Notes: generated by a model not told the origin, from the sequence alone. Counted from the first letter of the stretch, positions 26,296 to 37,195 are shown. The stretch is DNA of 57,280 nt from Mesonia profundi (GCF_031085155.1 NZ_JAVHUL010000020.1:1-57280); one strand, 5' to 3'. Program-made: numbers and translations.

Positions 26296-28341
26296 TTATT
26301 CTGGATACTCAATTCTTAAGTGATAAATATTCTTCAGTTTTCGTTTTAAAATCTTTTTAATGGCTTGTATTTCTTTAAATGTAATGTTAGCATTTAAAAA
26401 CTGACCTTCATCCATTTGCTTATTGATAATCTTCTCCACAAAATCATCTATTAAAGAGGCCGTAGGTTCTTTTAAACTTTTACTGGCAGCTTCCACACTA
26501 TCACTCATCATCAAAATAGCGGTTTCTTTGCTAAAAGGAGTCGGACCAGGATATCTAAAGTTCTCTACATTTACATCTTCGTCGTTTTCTTGTGCTTTTT
26601 TATAAAAATAAAACACCAAACTCGTACCGTGATGGGTTCTAATAAAATCTATCAAACGATCTGGCAGATTATTTCGCTTGGCCATTTCAATCCCGTATAC
26701 CACGTGATTAATAATGATTTCGGCACTTTCTTTAGGATCCAACTCATCATGAGGATTTACCGAGGTCGTTTGATTCTCTGTAAAATAAGTAGGATTCGCC
26801 ATTTTTCCAATATCGTGATATAGCGCTCCTACCCTAACCAACATGGCATTACCTCCTATTTCATTAGCGGCAGCTTCAGCGAGATTCGCCACATTTAAAC
26901 TGTGGTGAAAAGTACCCGGTGCCTTATTAGAAAGTTCCTTTAGCAGCTTAGAATTGGTATCAGAAAGTTCTAGTAAAGACATATCAGACACTAAACCAAA
27001 TAGCTTTTCATAAGCGTAAATAAGCGGTTGTACAAAAAGTGTAGCAAATCCGCCAAGGAGAAACATCATCATCGTGGCATAATCAATCTTGCTGATATCA
27101 CCTTCCTGAATAATAGTAAATGAGAAATAAGCAAAAATATAAACCGCAGTAATTTGTCCTACCGAGATAAATAGGTTGGCGCGTTTATAAAGTTCAGAAA
27201 TGGTTAATATCGTTACAATCCCTGCAATGATTTGCAAAAACATGTACTCATAACTATTGGGAACAATAACTCCAAGAATAAGCACAGTTACGACATGAGT
27301 AAATAAGCCTAGTCTGGAATCAAAGAAAGCCTTCAGCGTAAGCGGAAGAATACAAAGCGGGACTACATATAAATAATCCACATTGATTTTCATCACGGTA
27401 GTAGTTAAGAAAACCGTGAGTAAAATGTTGAAAAAGATAAAAGTTACTTTGGTATTGTTCTCAAAAATATCATTTCTGTATTTATGAATAAACAAAAATA
27501 GCATGAGTAAGGCCAAAGAAACTAACAATAAATAACCCGTCACTACCACGTAGTAACTGGATTCTGTCCAAACTTTAGATTCGTATTCCGTTTTTAAAGA
27601 GATTAGAATTCGATACTTATTATTGTCGATGACCTCTCCTCTTTCAACAATTCGGCTTCCTTTAGAAATACTTCCGCGGGTATAGGAAATGGATCTAAGT
27701 TTAAGCTGCAAATCTTTTTCGGTTAACTCTTCATTGAGTTTAACATTGGGTTTAAGAATATTAAAGAAAAGTTCTTTTAATTGATTTTGATAGGCAGAAA
27801 CCCGCGACGAACTTATTTTTTTATCTAAGTAAGTTCCTAGATTATCTTGGGGAATAATATTGTTATACACCACCTCTTGAGCTTCATTTCCTTTTTTAAG
27901 ATAGACAATACTATTCTCGTTAAATCGGTTGACTTCTATTAAGATCCCGGTTTTATAGATATCATTTAGCGTTTTTTGAGAAAACTTAATCAATCTAACT
28001 CCGTGTAAAGCCATAATACTGTCCCCAAAAACAGCTCTAGCTTGCTTATCTAAATTGGCTTTAATCTGTTTTGGAATTGCTATATTATAGTCGTAATAAG
28101 GCGTATGGTTTTCCCTTATTTGCTCTTTTTCATCAGCAATTTCATCATTCGTTTTTAGAATTGCAAAATCAAACGGAGCGTATAGATTTTCATATTGCCA
28201 AGGCTTCCCTTTAGAAATATCATACTTGAATTTACTCCCCTTCGGAAAAAGGTAAACAATGATGGCCGTGGTTAGCAGATATAAAAATATCTTATAAATT
28301 AAGGCTTGGTTTTTATAAATTCCGTTTACAAATTTGCTCAT
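26296..28341 (-). CDS. 7TM-HD phosphohydrolase, PgpH-like (c-di-AMP type)
   Basis: A 681-residue inner-membrane protein. After a first helix (about residues 15-31) comes a periplasmic 7TMR-HDED domain (about 40-260), then a block of seven helices (about 265-455) and a cytoplasmic HD domain. Metal ligands are visible in PGTFHHSLNVANLAEAAA, GALYHDIGKMANP and FIRTHHGTSL. This architecture is that of PgpH-type enzymes, some of which degrade cyclic di-AMP. The substrate here is inferred from family only. It is first in an operon with DUF72 and the Nudix remnant. Confidence 0.92.
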   Translation of the reverse strand: MSKFVNGIYKNQALIYKIFLYLLTTAIIVYLFPKGSKFKYDISKGKPWQYENLYAPFDFAILKTNDEIADEKEQIRENHTPYYDYNIAIPKQIKANLDKQARAVFGDSIMALHGVRLIKFSQKTLNDIYKTGILIEVNRFNENSIVYLKKGNEAQEVVYNNIIPQDNLGTYLDKKISSSRVSAYQNQLKELFFNILKPNVKLNEELTEKDLQLKLRSISYTRGSISKGSRIVERGEVIDNNKYRILISLKTEYESKVWTESSYYVVVTGYLLLVSLALLMLFLFIHKYRNDIFENNTKVTFIFFNILLTVFLTTTVMKINVDYLYVVPLCILPLTLKAFFDSRLGLFTHVVTVLILGVIVPNSYEYMFLQIIAGIVTILTISELYKRANLFISVGQITAVYIFAYFSFTIIQEGDISKIDYATMMMFLLGGFATLFVQPLIYAYEKLFGLVSDMSLLELSDTNSKLLKELSNKAPGTFHHSLNVANLAEAAANEIGGNAMLVRVGALYHDIGKMANPTYFTENQTTSVNPHDELDPKESAEIIINHVVYGIEMAKRNNLPDRLIDFIRTHHGTSLVFYFYKKAQENDEDVNVENFRYPGPTPFSKETAILMMSDSVEAASKSLKEPTASLIDDFVEKIINKQMDEGQFLNANITFKEIQAIKKILKRKLKNIYHLRIEYPE

Positions 28342-28358
28342 ACGTATTACTTGACATT

Positions 28359-28366
28359 CAAATGTA
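28359..28366 (-). promoter_or_regulatory. -7 box of the PgpH-like gene
   Basis: The minus strand reads TACATTTG (28366-28359), about 17 bases before the ATG. No well-spaced -33 triplet. Confidence 0.5.
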
Positions 28367-28396
28367 CTAAAAAAACCATCGTAAGTTCATAAAGCG

Positions 28397-28428
28397 TTGG
28401 TCTGTTCTTTATAAATTAGTTAAATTCG
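28397..28428 (+). promoter_or_regulatory. Possible promoter of the thiolase gene
   Basis: TTG (28397-28399), 21 bases, then TAAATTCG (28421-28428), one mismatch from TAnnTTTG. The ATG follows at 28455. Confidence 0.4.
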
Positions 28429-28454
28429 CAGAAACTGATTTAAAATTAAAAACC

Positions 28455-29633
28455 ATGAGTAAAGAAGTAGTTATAGTTAGTGCGGCAAGAACGCCTATTG
28501 GAAGTTTTTTAGGAAGCTTATCAAATGTTCCTGCTCCAAAATTAGGTTCCATTGCAATTAAAGGCGCTTTAGATAAAATAAATTTAGATCCCAAATTAGT
28601 ACAAGAAGTATTAATGGGGAATGTAGTGCAAGCAGGTGTAGGACAAGCTCCAGCACGACAAGCTGCTTTAGGAGCAGGGATTTCAGATTCAGTTCCTTGT
28701 ACCACAATTAATAAAGTTTGTGCCAGCGGAATGAAAGCGGTTATGCAAGCTGCGCAATCTATTGCTTTAGGTGACGCCGATATTATTGTTGCCGGTGGAA
28801 TGGAGAACATGAGCTTAATCCCTCACTATATGCATTTGAGAAACGGACAAAAATTTGGTCCTAAACAAATGGAAGATGGCATGCAAAAAGACGGTTTAGT
28901 AGATGCTTACGACCATAATGCTATGGGAACTTGCGCAGATTTATGTGCAAATGAATATGAGTTTTCTAGAGAAGATCAAGATGCTTTTGCGGTAAAATCT
29001 TACGAGCGCTCTAAAAAAGCTTGGGCAGAAGGAAAATTTGATGAAGAAGTGATCCCTGTAGAAGTGCCACAACGAAGAGGAGAACCTGTAATCTTTAAAG
29101 AAGATGAGGAGTATAAAAATGTAAGAATGGATAAAATTTCTTCTTTACGTCCTGCATTTTCTAAAGATGGTACCGTAACAGCTGCCAATGCTTCTACCAT
29201 TAATGATGGCGCTGGTGCTGTCGTATTAATGAGTAAAGAAAAAGCAGAAGAATTAGGATTAACTCCTTTAGCGACTATAAAAGGTTTTGCAGATGCTGCA
29301 CAAGAGCCAAAATGGTTTACCACAGCTCCATCTAAAGCTTTACCAAAGGCACTAGCAAAAGCAGGAGTTACTCAAGATAAAATAGATTTTTTTGAATTTA
29401 ATGAAGCTTTCTCGGTCGTTGGTTTAGCAAATATGAAAATATTAGGCTTAACAGACGAGAATGTGAATGTAAACGGAGGAGCAGTTTCTTTAGGTCACCC
29501 CTTAGGATGTTCTGGAGTAAGAATTATTATCACTCTTTTAAACGTATTGAAGCAAAATGACGCCAAATTAGGTGCTGCTGCCATATGTAATGGAGGTGGC
29601 GGTGCTTCGGCAATGATCATTGAAAGAAATTAA
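28455..29633 (+). CDS. Acetyl-CoA C-acetyltransferase (thiolase)
   Basis: A 392-residue cytoplasmic enzyme that joins or cleaves acyl-CoA in fatty-acid or ketone-body metabolism. The nucleophile is the Cys in INKVCASGMKAVMQAAQ (about residue 89), the second His in FEFNEAFSV, and the proton-donor Cys and GHPLGCSG box are present, with AAICNGGGGASAMI at the end. Length is typical of AtoB/PhaA. The NlpC/P60 gene follows after 21 bases and may be co-transcribed. Confidence 0.95.
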   Translation: MSKEVVIVSAARTPIGSFLGSLSNVPAPKLGSIAIKGALDKINLDPKLVQEVLMGNVVQAGVGQAPARQAALGAGISDSVPCTTINKVCASGMKAVMQAAQSIALGDADIIVAGGMENMSLIPHYMHLRNGQKFGPKQMEDGMQKDGLVDAYDHNAMGTCADLCANEYEFSREDQDAFAVKSYERSKKAWAEGKFDEEVIPVEVPQRRGEPVIFKEDEEYKNVRMDKISSLRPAFSKDGTVTAANASTINDGAGAVVLMSKEKAEELGLTPLATIKGFADAAQEPKWFTTAPSKALPKALAKAGVTQDKIDFFEFNEAFSVVGLANMKILGLTDENVNVNGGAVSLGHPLGCSGVRIIITLLNVLKQNDAKLGAAAICNGGGGASAMIIERN

Positions 29634-29654
29634 TAGTATCCATATATAATTATA

Positions 29655-30404
29655 ATGCATTACGGATTTTGTAACCTTAATATAGTTCCTGTGCGATGGG
29701 AACCTGCTGATTCTAGTGAAATGGTCACTCAACTTTTGTTTGGTGATCATTTTAAAGTCATAGAAAAAAGAAAAAAATGGAGCAAAATCCGTATTGCTTT
29801 TGATCAATATGAAGGTTGGATTGATAATAAACAGTACCTAGATATTACTGAAGATCAATATACCGAAATAGAGCAAACCCCTAATCAATTGACGGGTGAT
29901 GTCATCGATTTTCTTCAAGATCAGCAAAATCAACTGATTCCCATTTCCCTAGGTGCCAATATTAATAAAGTTGAATTAGGTGGATATACCTATGAAGGTC
30001 GTAAGTTTCAAGGAAAAATACCTAAAGAGCAATTTTTGGAGACTGCCTTTCTTTATCTTCACGCGCCTTATCTTTGGGGAGGAAAAACTCCTTTTGGGAT
30101 TGATTGCAGCGGATTAACGCAAATGGTATATAAGCTCAACGGATATAGCTTACTTAGAGATGCCTCCCAACAAGCAAGACAAGGAGAAGCTCTAAGCTTT
30201 ATTGAAGAAAGTGAACCCGGAGATTTAGCTTTCTTTGACAATCAAGAAGGTGAAATTATTCATGTGGGCATTATAATGAGAGACAATTATGTTATTCATG
30301 CACACGGAAAAGTGAGAATAGACCGATTAGACCATAGCGGAATATTTAATGTAGACACTAAGCAATATTCACACAACCTGAGGGTGATAAAAAAGATCAT
30401 CTAA
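29655..30404 (+). CDS. C40 (NlpC/P60) peptidase with SH3-like N-terminus
   Basis: A 249-residue protein. Residues 1-75 resemble a bacterial SH3 fold (VPVRWEPADSSEMVTQLLFG), and the C-terminal NlpC/P60 domain carries the catalytic Cys in FGIDCSGLTQMVYKLNG and His in GEIIHVGIIM, with a further His in VIHAHGKVR. Members hydrolyse bonds in peptidoglycan stem peptides. No signal peptide is visible, as in many Bacteroidota relatives, so the site of action is unclear. It follows the thiolase closely and ends at a shared terminator. Confidence 0.88.
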   Translation: MHYGFCNLNIVPVRWEPADSSEMVTQLLFGDHFKVIEKRKKWSKIRIAFDQYEGWIDNKQYLDITEDQYTEIEQTPNQLTGDVIDFLQDQQNQLIPISLGANINKVELGGYTYEGRKFQGKIPKEQFLETAFLYLHAPYLWGGKTPFGIDCSGLTQMVYKLNGYSLLRDASQQARQGEALSFIEESEPGDLAFFDNQEGEIIHVGIIMRDNYVIHAHGKVRIDRLDHSGIFNVDTKQYSHNLRVIKKII

Positions 30405-30430
30405 TAAAATTAGTTTTGATTTAAATTTTC

Positions 30431-30472
30431 ATTCATAAAAAAAGCTTCCATTTTGGAAGCTTTTTTATGAAT
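30431..30472. terminator. Bidirectional terminator between NlpC/P60 and TPR genes
   Basis: ATTCAT, an A-run and GCTTCCA (from 30431) pair with TGGAAGC, a T-run and ATGAAT (to 30472), almost perfectly over 42 bases. It has A and T runs on both sides, so it can stop both convergent genes. Confidence 0.85.
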
Positions 30473-30488
30473 GGTATAAAGGGAGAAC

Positions 30489-31748
30489 TTATTCTTTTAA
30501 AGCTTTTGCTTTTTCAGTTTCTCCTAGCATACTGTAAATCTGTGAGAGAATTTGAGCAGACTGTTTGTATTCTGCAGACTCTTTTGGCTTGTTCTGAATT
30601 ACTTTCTCTAAATATGGAGTTGCTTCCGTATAAAGACTATTTCTTTCTTCTTGAAGCTCTTTATAGCGCTTATTATCTGCGTTTGACATTCCCAAACCGT
30701 TCATCTCTTCAATTATTCCTTTCTCTTTGTTTAAAATAGCAGAAGCAATATTAATGTTAGCATTCAACATTTCAGGATCAATTTTAATGGCTTTTTTATA
30801 ATATCCAATTGCTTTCTCTGGATCACCCATTTTACTGGCAGTTACTCCTAAATTGTAATAAAGAGTAGCATTGCCGGGATCTATCTCAATCACTTTTTCG
30901 ACTAACTGAGAATACTTATCCATTTTACCTAAGTTGTAGTAGATATCAGCTTCTGTCAACATAAGATTAGTGTCCTCTGGGCTTTCTTTTCTTGCCTGTT
31001 GAATTGCTTTTATGGCTTTTTCTTTTTCATCTTTTTGAAGATAAATCAAAGCTATGTTTTTAACTATATCTGGTCTTTTAGATTCTTCCTTAATGCTAGA
31101 AGGTTTAATATGACTTCCAGCTTTAATGTAGATATCTCTCTTATTCTTATCATTACCAAACTCTTCTACTTCTCCAGTCTCTTTATTCACCGCAGTGTAA
31201 ATAGTTCCTTTTCCGGTATAACCTACATCTCTTAATTTTTTAAAATAGTTTAGAGCATTATCAAAATCTTCTGCTCTACTAGCATCATATGCTGCATAAT
31301 AAAGATATAAAGTATCTTTATTACTTAAAGTATAAGCAGTATAAATTTTCTTTGAAGATTCCTTAAACTTTTCTTGTGTTTGATCTTCTGATGCTGCAGT
31401 AATCAAGACTCTTTTTACTTCTGCGATTCCTATTTTACCTTCCTCTTCTTCTCCTAAGACAATTGCTTTTTGAAAAGATTCTCCTGCGGTAATCAAATCC
31501 TCTGTTTTTAAAGTAGTCTCTTTTTTAGCCGCTAGAAACGCATTTCCTTTAGTAAGGTAAAAGTCTGCTTGTATTCTATCTTTTTCATTAGAAATAGCCC
31601 CCTCTACAGAGGTTAAAAGAGTTTTAGCCTCTGTATAATTTCCAGATTCTACTGCTTTTGCAGCTTTCCTAATTTCCTTCTTTTGTGCAATCGCCACAAT
31701 TCCAATAAGGGAAAGACCAATACTAAGTGCTTTAGTTTTCATAATCAT
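30489..31748 (-). CDS. TPR-repeat secreted protein
   Basis: A 419-residue protein with a signal-like N-terminus (KALSIGLSLIGIVAIAQK), followed by tetratricopeptide repeats. The clearest are ATLYYNLGVTASKMGDPEKA and the following MLNANINIASAILNKEKG, with earlier copies around residues 30-110 and 220-270. TPRs are protein-interaction scaffolds; the partner is unknown. It lies 14 bases downstream of gyrA on the same strand and is likely co-transcribed. Confidence 0.85.
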   Translation of the reverse strand: MIMKTKALSIGLSLIGIVAIAQKKEIRKAAKAVESGNYTEAKTLLTSVEGAISNEKDRIQADFYLTKGNAFLAAKKETTLKTEDLITAGESFQKAIVLGEEEEGKIGIAEVKRVLITAASEDQTQEKFKESSKKIYTAYTLSNKDTLYLYYAAYDASRAEDFDNALNYFKKLRDVGYTGKGTIYTAVNKETGEVEEFGNDKNKRDIYIKAGSHIKPSSIKEESKRPDIVKNIALIYLQKDEKEKAIKAIQQARKESPEDTNLMLTEADIYYNLGKMDKYSQLVEKVIEIDPGNATLYYNLGVTASKMGDPEKAIGYYKKAIKIDPEMLNANINIASAILNKEKGIIEEMNGLGMSNADNKRYKELQEERNSLYTEATPYLEKVIQNKPKESAEYKQSAQILSQIYSMLGETEKAKALKE

Positions 31749-31762
31749 TATTTTTTTATTTT

Positions 31763-34333
31763 TTATTCTTCCTCGTCGTTAGGCTCAATAGTTGTGCCAT
31801 TTTCACTTGTAGATGCGTCTAAAGAACCATTTTGGTTCTCTTCTAAACCTTCTTCATTCCCTTCCTCATCATCTTCGTTGGCAACTTTAGCTACTGCAGC
31901 AATCGAGTCATTACCTTTTAAATTAATTAAACGAACTCCCTGTGTGGCACGTCCCATAGTACGTAAACTTGATACAGCTATTCTAATGGCAATACCAGAT
32001 TTATTGATGATCATTAAGTCATCACTATCGGTTACACTTCTAATGGTTACCAATTCTCCCGTTTTCTCTGTAATAGAAATGGTTTTCACACCTTTTCCTC
32101 CACGGTTGGTAATTCTATAGATTTCCTCTCCTGTTTCAGGATCATCAATAAAGGTACGTTTACCGTATCCGTTTTCAGAAACAACCAGTACGGTTTCTTC
32201 TTTAGGATCTTCTACGGCAATCATTCCTACTACTTCATCCTTATCGTGAGCAAGTCTAATTCCTCTCACTCCCGAAGCATTTCTACCCATAGGTCTTGTT
32301 TTACTTTCTTCAAAACGAATACATTTTCCGCTTTTAAGCGCTAACATTACTTGGCTATCGCCTGTAGTAAGCTTAGCAGAAAGTAATTCATCTCCATCCT
32401 TAATGGTAATGGCATTAATACCGTTGGTTCTTGGTCTAGAATACTGCTCCAAAGAAGTTTTCTTCACCTGACCTTTTTTGGTTGCCATAATCACATAATG
32501 ACTATTGATGTACTCTTCGTTTTTCAAGTCTTGTGTACATATAAAAGCATTTACTCGGTCTTCAGGATCAATATTGATCAAGTTTTGAATGGCTCTACCT
32601 TTAGAAGATTTACTTCCTTCAGGGATTTCATAAACTCGCATCCAGAAACATTTTCCGTTTTGAGTAAAGAAAATCATATACTGGTGGTTGGTCCCTACAA
32701 ACAGGTATTCTAAGAAATCTTCATTTCTTGTAGTGGAAGCTTTAGAACCAACTCCTCCTCTATTTTGTTTTTTATATTCTGAAAGCGGAGTCCTTTTAAT
32801 ATATCCTGCGTGAGAAATAGAAATCACTACTTGCTCATCAGGAATCATATCTTCCATACTTAAATCCCCTCCTGCGTAGTTAATTTCTGAACGTCTCTCA
32901 TCACCATACTTATCTCTTATCTCTAAAAGCTCTTCTTTAATGATGGTCATTCTTCGTTCTTTGCTCGCAAGAATATCCTTTAAGTCTTCAATGGTTAACA
33001 TTAACTCATCGTATTCTGTACGTAGCTTATCTTGTTCAAGACCTGTTAATTGTCTTAAACGCATTTCTACGATGGCTTTCGCCTGAATTTCGCTTAACTC
33101 GAACCGCTCAATTAATTTATTACGCGCTTCTTCTGTATTGCTAGAAGAACGAATCAAGGCAATCACTTCATCAATATTATCTGAAGCTATGATTAATCCT
33201 TCTAAGATGTGTGCTCGATCTTCGGCTTTCTTTAATTCAAATTCGGTTCTTCTTACTACTACTTCGTGACGGTGTTCCACAAAATATTGAATCATATCTT
33301 TTAGATTCAACATTTGAGGTCTTCCTTTTACCAAAGCAATGTTATTCACACTAAAAGAAGATTGTAGTGCTGTATGCTTAAATAAGGTATTTAAAACGAT
33401 ATTAGGAACAGCATCTCTTTTTAAGATATACACGATACGCATACCGTTTCTATCAGATTCATCTCTGATCAACGAAATACCCTCAATTTTCTTATCATTA
33501 ACTAAGTCGGCGGTTTTCTTAATCATATCCGCCTTATTGACTTGATATGGAATCTCGGTCACCACGATGCATTCTTTGCCTTTCACTTCTTCATGAGTAG
33601 CTTTAGCTCTCATCACCACTCTACCTCTACCGGTTTTAAACGCTTCACGAACACCTTCGTATCCATAAATAACTCCTCCAGTAGGAAAATCGGGTGCTTT
33701 TATATATTCTATAAGCTGATCGATTTCAATATCGTGATCATCAATATAAGCAATGGTACCATCTATTACTTCCGTCAAGTTATGAGGAGGCATGTTGGTT
33801 GCCATACCTACAGCAATACCACTAGCTCCGTTCACCAAAAGATTAGGAACACGAGTAGGTAAAACCGTGGGTTCTTTTAAGGTATCATCAAAGTTAAGGG
33901 AATGATCTACCGTATCTTTATCGATATCGGCTAGCATATCCTCACTTATTTTACGCATTCTAGCCTCGGTATATCGCATTGCTGCAGGGCTATCGCCATC
34001 TACAGATCCAAAGTTACCTTGGCCATCTACCAACATATAACGAAGACTCCATTCTTGAGCCATTCTAACCATGGCATCATATACAGAGGTATCTCCGTGA
34101 GGGTGATACTTACCTAGTACCTCTCCTACGATTCTTGCTGATTTCTTATGTGCTCGGTTGGAAAATACACCTAATTCGTACATTCCAAATAATACTCTAC
34201 GGTGAACTGGTTTTAAACCGTCACGAACGTCTGGCAGTGCACGTGACACAATGACTGACATTGAGTAATCAATGTAAGCCGATTTCATTTCATCTTCAAT
34301 GTTGATAGGAATTAACTTCTCTCCTCCAGCCAT
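31763..34333 (-). CDS. gyrA: DNA gyrase subunit A
   Basis: An 856-residue breakage-reunion subunit of DNA gyrase, which introduces negative supercoils. The catalytic Tyr is residue 121 ([10 protein letters not shown]). The quinolone-binding region [20 protein letters not shown] has Thr82 at the E. coli Ser83 position and Asp86; Thr is usual in Flavobacteria, so it is not a resistance call. C-terminal pinwheel blades include the GyrA-box-like NRGGVGSK and NRGGKGVK. The acidic tail is long. The TPR gene follows directly. gyrB is not in the window. Confidence 0.97.
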   Translation of the reverse strand: MAGGEKLIPINIEDEMKSAYIDYSMSVIVSRALPDVRDGLKPVHRRVLFGMYELGVFSNRAHKKSARIVGEVLGKYHPHGDTSVYDAMVRMAQEWSLRYMLVDGQGNFGSVDGDSPAAMRYTEARMRKISEDMLADIDKDTVDHSLNFDDTLKEPTVLPTRVPNLLVNGASGIAVGMATNMPPHNLTEVIDGTIAYIDDHDIEIDQLIEYIKAPDFPTGGVIYGYEGVREAFKTGRGRVVMRAKATHEEVKGKECIVVTEIPYQVNKADMIKKTADLVNDKKIEGISLIRDESDRNGMRIVYILKRDAVPNIVLNTLFKHTALQSSFSVNNIALVKGRPQMLNLKDMIQYFVEHRHEVVVRRTEFELKKAEDRAHILEGLIIASDNIDEVIALIRSSSNTEEARNKLIERFELSEIQAKAIVEMRLRQLTGLEQDKLRTEYDELMLTIEDLKDILASKERRMTIIKEELLEIRDKYGDERRSEINYAGGDLSMEDMIPDEQVVISISHAGYIKRTPLSEYKKQNRGGVGSKASTTRNEDFLEYLFVGTNHQYMIFFTQNGKCFWMRVYEIPEGSKSSKGRAIQNLINIDPEDRVNAFICTQDLKNEEYINSHYVIMATKKGQVKKTSLEQYSRPRTNGINAITIKDGDELLSAKLTTGDSQVMLALKSGKCIRFEESKTRPMGRNASGVRGIRLAHDKDEVVGMIAVEDPKEETVLVVSENGYGKRTFIDDPETGEEIYRITNRGGKGVKTISITEKTGELVTIRSVTDSDDLMIINKSGIAIRIAVSSLRTMGRATQGVRLINLKGNDSIAAVAKVANEDDEEGNEEGLEENQNGSLDASTSENGTTIEPNDEEE

Positions 34334-34493
34334 AAAATTTTATTTAGTTAATAATCTTTATTCTAACGTGGCAATTTAATCATTTTCCCTATTATATAAA
34401 GCCTTTATGGAAGATTTTACACCTATTTTATTAACAAATATTTATTCGTTATTGGTTAATAATTAAATGCTACTATGCTTTGATTTTACACTA

Positions 34494-34501
34494 TATTTTT
34501 G
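34494..34501 (+). promoter_or_regulatory. -7 box upstream of clpC
   Basis: TATTTTTG (34494-34501) matches TAnnTTTG. The nearest TTTG upstream is only 11 bases away, so the -33 element is unclear. The leader to the ATG at 34578 would be about 70 bases. Confidence 0.4.
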
Positions 34502-34564
34502 TCTATTAGCGTAGTGACCTTTATTGAGGTATGGTTTTTGAATTTATGAGTTGAAATTAATAAG

Positions 34565-34570
34565 AGGAGA
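34565..34570 (+). promoter_or_regulatory. Shine-Dalgarno-like site of clpC
   Basis: GGAG within AGGAGA lies about eight bases before the ATG at 34578. A recognisable SD is unusual in Bacteroidota and favours this ATG over the upstream TTG (34551). Confidence 0.5.
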
Positions 34571-34577
34571 TAAGAAA

Positions 34578-37142
34578 ATGGACGATAATTTTTCACCCAG
34601 AGTAAAAGATGTTATAACATACAGTAAGGAAGAGGCTTTACGCTTAGGTCACGATTTTATTGGGACAGAGCATTTGGTCTTAGGCTTGCTGCGTGATGGT
34701 AATGGAAAAGCCATAGATATATTAGAATCCTTAAATGTAGATTTAGATCATTTAAGACGAAAAGTTGAGATTTTAAGTCCGCTTAACGCGGATAGCTCTA
34801 CCCTTTCTAATGAAAAGAAGAACCTTCATTTAACAAGACAAGCAGAAAGAGCTTTAAAAACTACCTTTTTGGAAGCTAAACTTTTTCAAAGTTCGTCTAT
34901 TAATACGGCGCATTTATTATTATGTATTTTAAGAAATGAGAATGATCCTACCACCAAGCTTATCAATAAGCTTAAAGTAGATTATGATAACGTTAAAGAC
35001 GAGTTTAAATCTATGATCACACAAGATAACGATTACGTAGAAGGTCCTACGTCTGAATCTTTTTCAGATGATGAGACCGCTTCAGATGATAATCCCAAGA
35101 ATAATCCCTTTGGATCAAGCAATCCAAAAACAGGAAAGGCCAATAAAAAGTCTAAAACCCCAGTGTTGGATAACTTCGGAAGAGATCTTACTGAAATGGC
35201 CGATGATGGGAAACTAGATCCCGTAGTAGGTCGTGAAAAGGAAATTGAGCGGGTTTCTCAAATCCTGAGTAGAAGAAAGAAAAACAACCCCCTCCTTATT
35301 GGAGAACCTGGGGTTGGTAAAAGTGCCATCGCAGAAGGTTTAGCTTTGCGAATTGTACAACGAAAAGTTTCTCGAATTTTATTTGACAAACGTGTTGTTA
35401 CTTTAGATTTGGCGAGCATCGTTGCAGGTACTAAATATAGAGGGCAGTTTGAAGAGCGTATGAAAGCCGTGATGAACGAACTCGAAAAGAATGATGACAT
35501 CATCTTATTTATTGATGAGATTCACACCATAGTAGGTGCTGGAGGTGCCACTGGAAGCTTAGATGCCAGTAATATGTTTAAACCTGCTTTAGCAAGAGGG
35601 GAATTACAATGTATTGGTGCCACTACCCTAGATGAGTACAGACAGCATATTGAAAAAGATGGTGCTTTAGAAAGAAGGTTCCAAAAGGTCATCATTGAGC
35701 CAACATCGGTAGATGAAACCATAGAAATTCTTGACAATATCAAGTCGAAGTACGAGTCTCACCACAATGTAAATTATACAGACGAAGCTATACGCGCTTG
35801 TGTAAAACTAACGAATAGGTATATGACCGATCGTTTTTTACCAGACAAGGCCATCGATGCTTTAGATGAAGCTGGTTCTCGTGTGCACATTACCAATATT
35901 GAGGTTCCTAAAAAGATTTTAGATCTAGAACGCCAATTAGATGAGGTTAGGGAGACTAAAAATACGGTAGTTAAAAAGCAGAAATATGAAGAGGCTGCCA
36001 AATTAAGAGATGACGAAAAGAAGATAGAAAAAGAACTGGAAATCGCTCAAGAACGTTGGGAAGAGGAATCTAAACAACATAAAGAAATCGTAACCGATGA
36101 ACATGTAGCCGATGTCGTTTCGATGATGACCGGGATTCCCGTGAATAGAATTGCACAGACTGAAAGCAATAAATTGGCCGAATTACCTAACCTGATAAAA
36201 GGAAAAGTAATTGGTCAAGATGAAGCGGTCAATAAAGTAGTAAAAGCGATTCAGCGAAATAGAGCCGGATTAAAAGATCCTAACAAACCCATTGGGTCGT
36301 TTATCTTTTTAGGACAAACTGGAGTAGGTAAAACGCAATTAGCAAAGGTGTTGGCGAAAGAATTATTCGACAATGAAGACACGCTTATCAGAATTGATAT
36401 GAGTGAATATATGGAGAAGTTTGCCGTTTCTAGACTAATTGGAGCTCCTCCAGGATACGTGGGATACGAAGAAGGCGGACAGTTAACCGAAAAAGTGAGA
36501 CGTAAGCCTTACGCGGTAGTTCTTTTAGATGAAGTAGAAAAAGCGCATCCAGATGTGTTTAATATGATGCTTCAGGTGTTAGATGATGGTTATTTAACCG
36601 ATAGTTTAGGCCGTAAAATTGACTTTAGAAATACCATTATCATTATGACTTCCAATATTGGAGCTCGTAAGTTGAAAGATTTTGGTCAAGGAGTTGGGTT
36701 TGGAACTCAGGCGAAAAAGAGTCAGACAGATGAGAATACCAGAGGAATTATAGAAAACGCGTTAAAGAAAGCCTTTGCCCCTGAATTCTTGAATAGAATT
36801 GATGATGTGGTTATTTTCAACTCTTTAGAAAGAGAAGACATCCATAAAATTATCGACATTGAATTGGCGAAACTATTTGATAGAATCGAAGATTTAGGAT
36901 ATAACTTAGAACTTTCTGATGCGGCAAAAGATTTTATTGCTGAAAAAGGATTCGATAAGCAGTACGGGGCTAGACCTTTAAACAGAGCTATCCAGAAATA
37001 TGTAGAAGATGCCTTAGCGGAAGAAATTATCACTTCCAAAATGGCGGAAGGAGATAAAGTAAAAATGGATCTCAACAAAGAAAAAACTGAATTGGTCATC
37101 GAAATAAAAAAAGCGAAAAAGAAAAAAGAAGAATCCGAATAA
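34578..37142 (+). CDS. clpC: ATP-dependent Clp protease ATPase subunit ClpC
   Basis: An 854-residue AAA+ unfoldase that feeds substrates to ClpP. The N-terminal Clp_N repeats are at residues 5-150, the first AAA module has Walker A GEPGVGKS near residue 242, and the second has GQTGVGKT near residue 579, with DEVEKAHPDV nearby. A UVR-like helical segment (EAAKLRDDEKKIEKELE) lies between the modules, which separates ClpC from ClpA. The loop GQGVGFGTQ carries the ClpP-binding position. The ATG with the SD-like site is chosen over the longer frame. It ends at a terminator shared with hutH. Confidence 0.95.
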   Translation: MDDNFSPRVKDVITYSKEEALRLGHDFIGTEHLVLGLLRDGNGKAIDILESLNVDLDHLRRKVEILSPLNADSSTLSNEKKNLHLTRQAERALKTTFLEAKLFQSSSINTAHLLLCILRNENDPTTKLINKLKVDYDNVKDEFKSMITQDNDYVEGPTSESFSDDETASDDNPKNNPFGSSNPKTGKANKKSKTPVLDNFGRDLTEMADDGKLDPVVGREKEIERVSQILSRRKKNNPLLIGEPGVGKSAIAEGLALRIVQRKVSRILFDKRVVTLDLASIVAGTKYRGQFEERMKAVMNELEKNDDIILFIDEIHTIVGAGGATGSLDASNMFKPALARGELQCIGATTLDEYRQHIEKDGALERRFQKVIIEPTSVDETIEILDNIKSKYESHHNVNYTDEAIRACVKLTNRYMTDRFLPDKAIDALDEAGSRVHITNIEVPKKILDLERQLDEVRETKNTVVKKQKYEEAAKLRDDEKKIEKELEIAQERWEEESKQHKEIVTDEHVADVVSMMTGIPVNRIAQTESNKLAELPNLIKGKVIGQDEAVNKVVKAIQRNRAGLKDPNKPIGSFIFLGQTGVGKTQLAKVLAKELFDNEDTLIRIDMSEYMEKFAVSRLIGAPPGYVGYEEGGQLTEKVRRKPYAVVLLDEVEKAHPDVFNMMLQVLDDGYLTDSLGRKIDFRNTIIIMTSNIGARKLKDFGQGVGFGTQAKKSQTDENTRGIIENALKKAFAPEFLNRIDDVVIFNSLEREDIHKIIDIELAKLFDRIEDLGYNLELSDAAKDFIAEKGFDKQYGARPLNRAIQKYVEDALAEEIITSKMAEGDKVKMDLNKEKTELVIEIKKAKKKKEESE

Positions 37143-37157
37143 ATGAAATCTAAATGC

Positions 37158-37195
37158 AAAAAAGCCTCATATCTTATTAGATATGAGGCTTTTTT
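37158..37195. terminator. Bidirectional terminator between clpC and hutH
   Basis: Positions 37158-37174 and 37179-37195 are perfectly complementary around loop TATT, with A and T runs at the ends. Confidence 0.88.

Noticed and set aside
31763-34333. Thr82 of GyrA as a quinolone-resistance substitution
   Set aside because: Thr at this position is usual in Flavobacteria; it is not evidence of resistance.
34333-34577. Possible riboswitch or operator between gyrA and clpC
   Set aside because: No clear structured element or CtsR-like repeat could be supported; only a -7-like box is visible.
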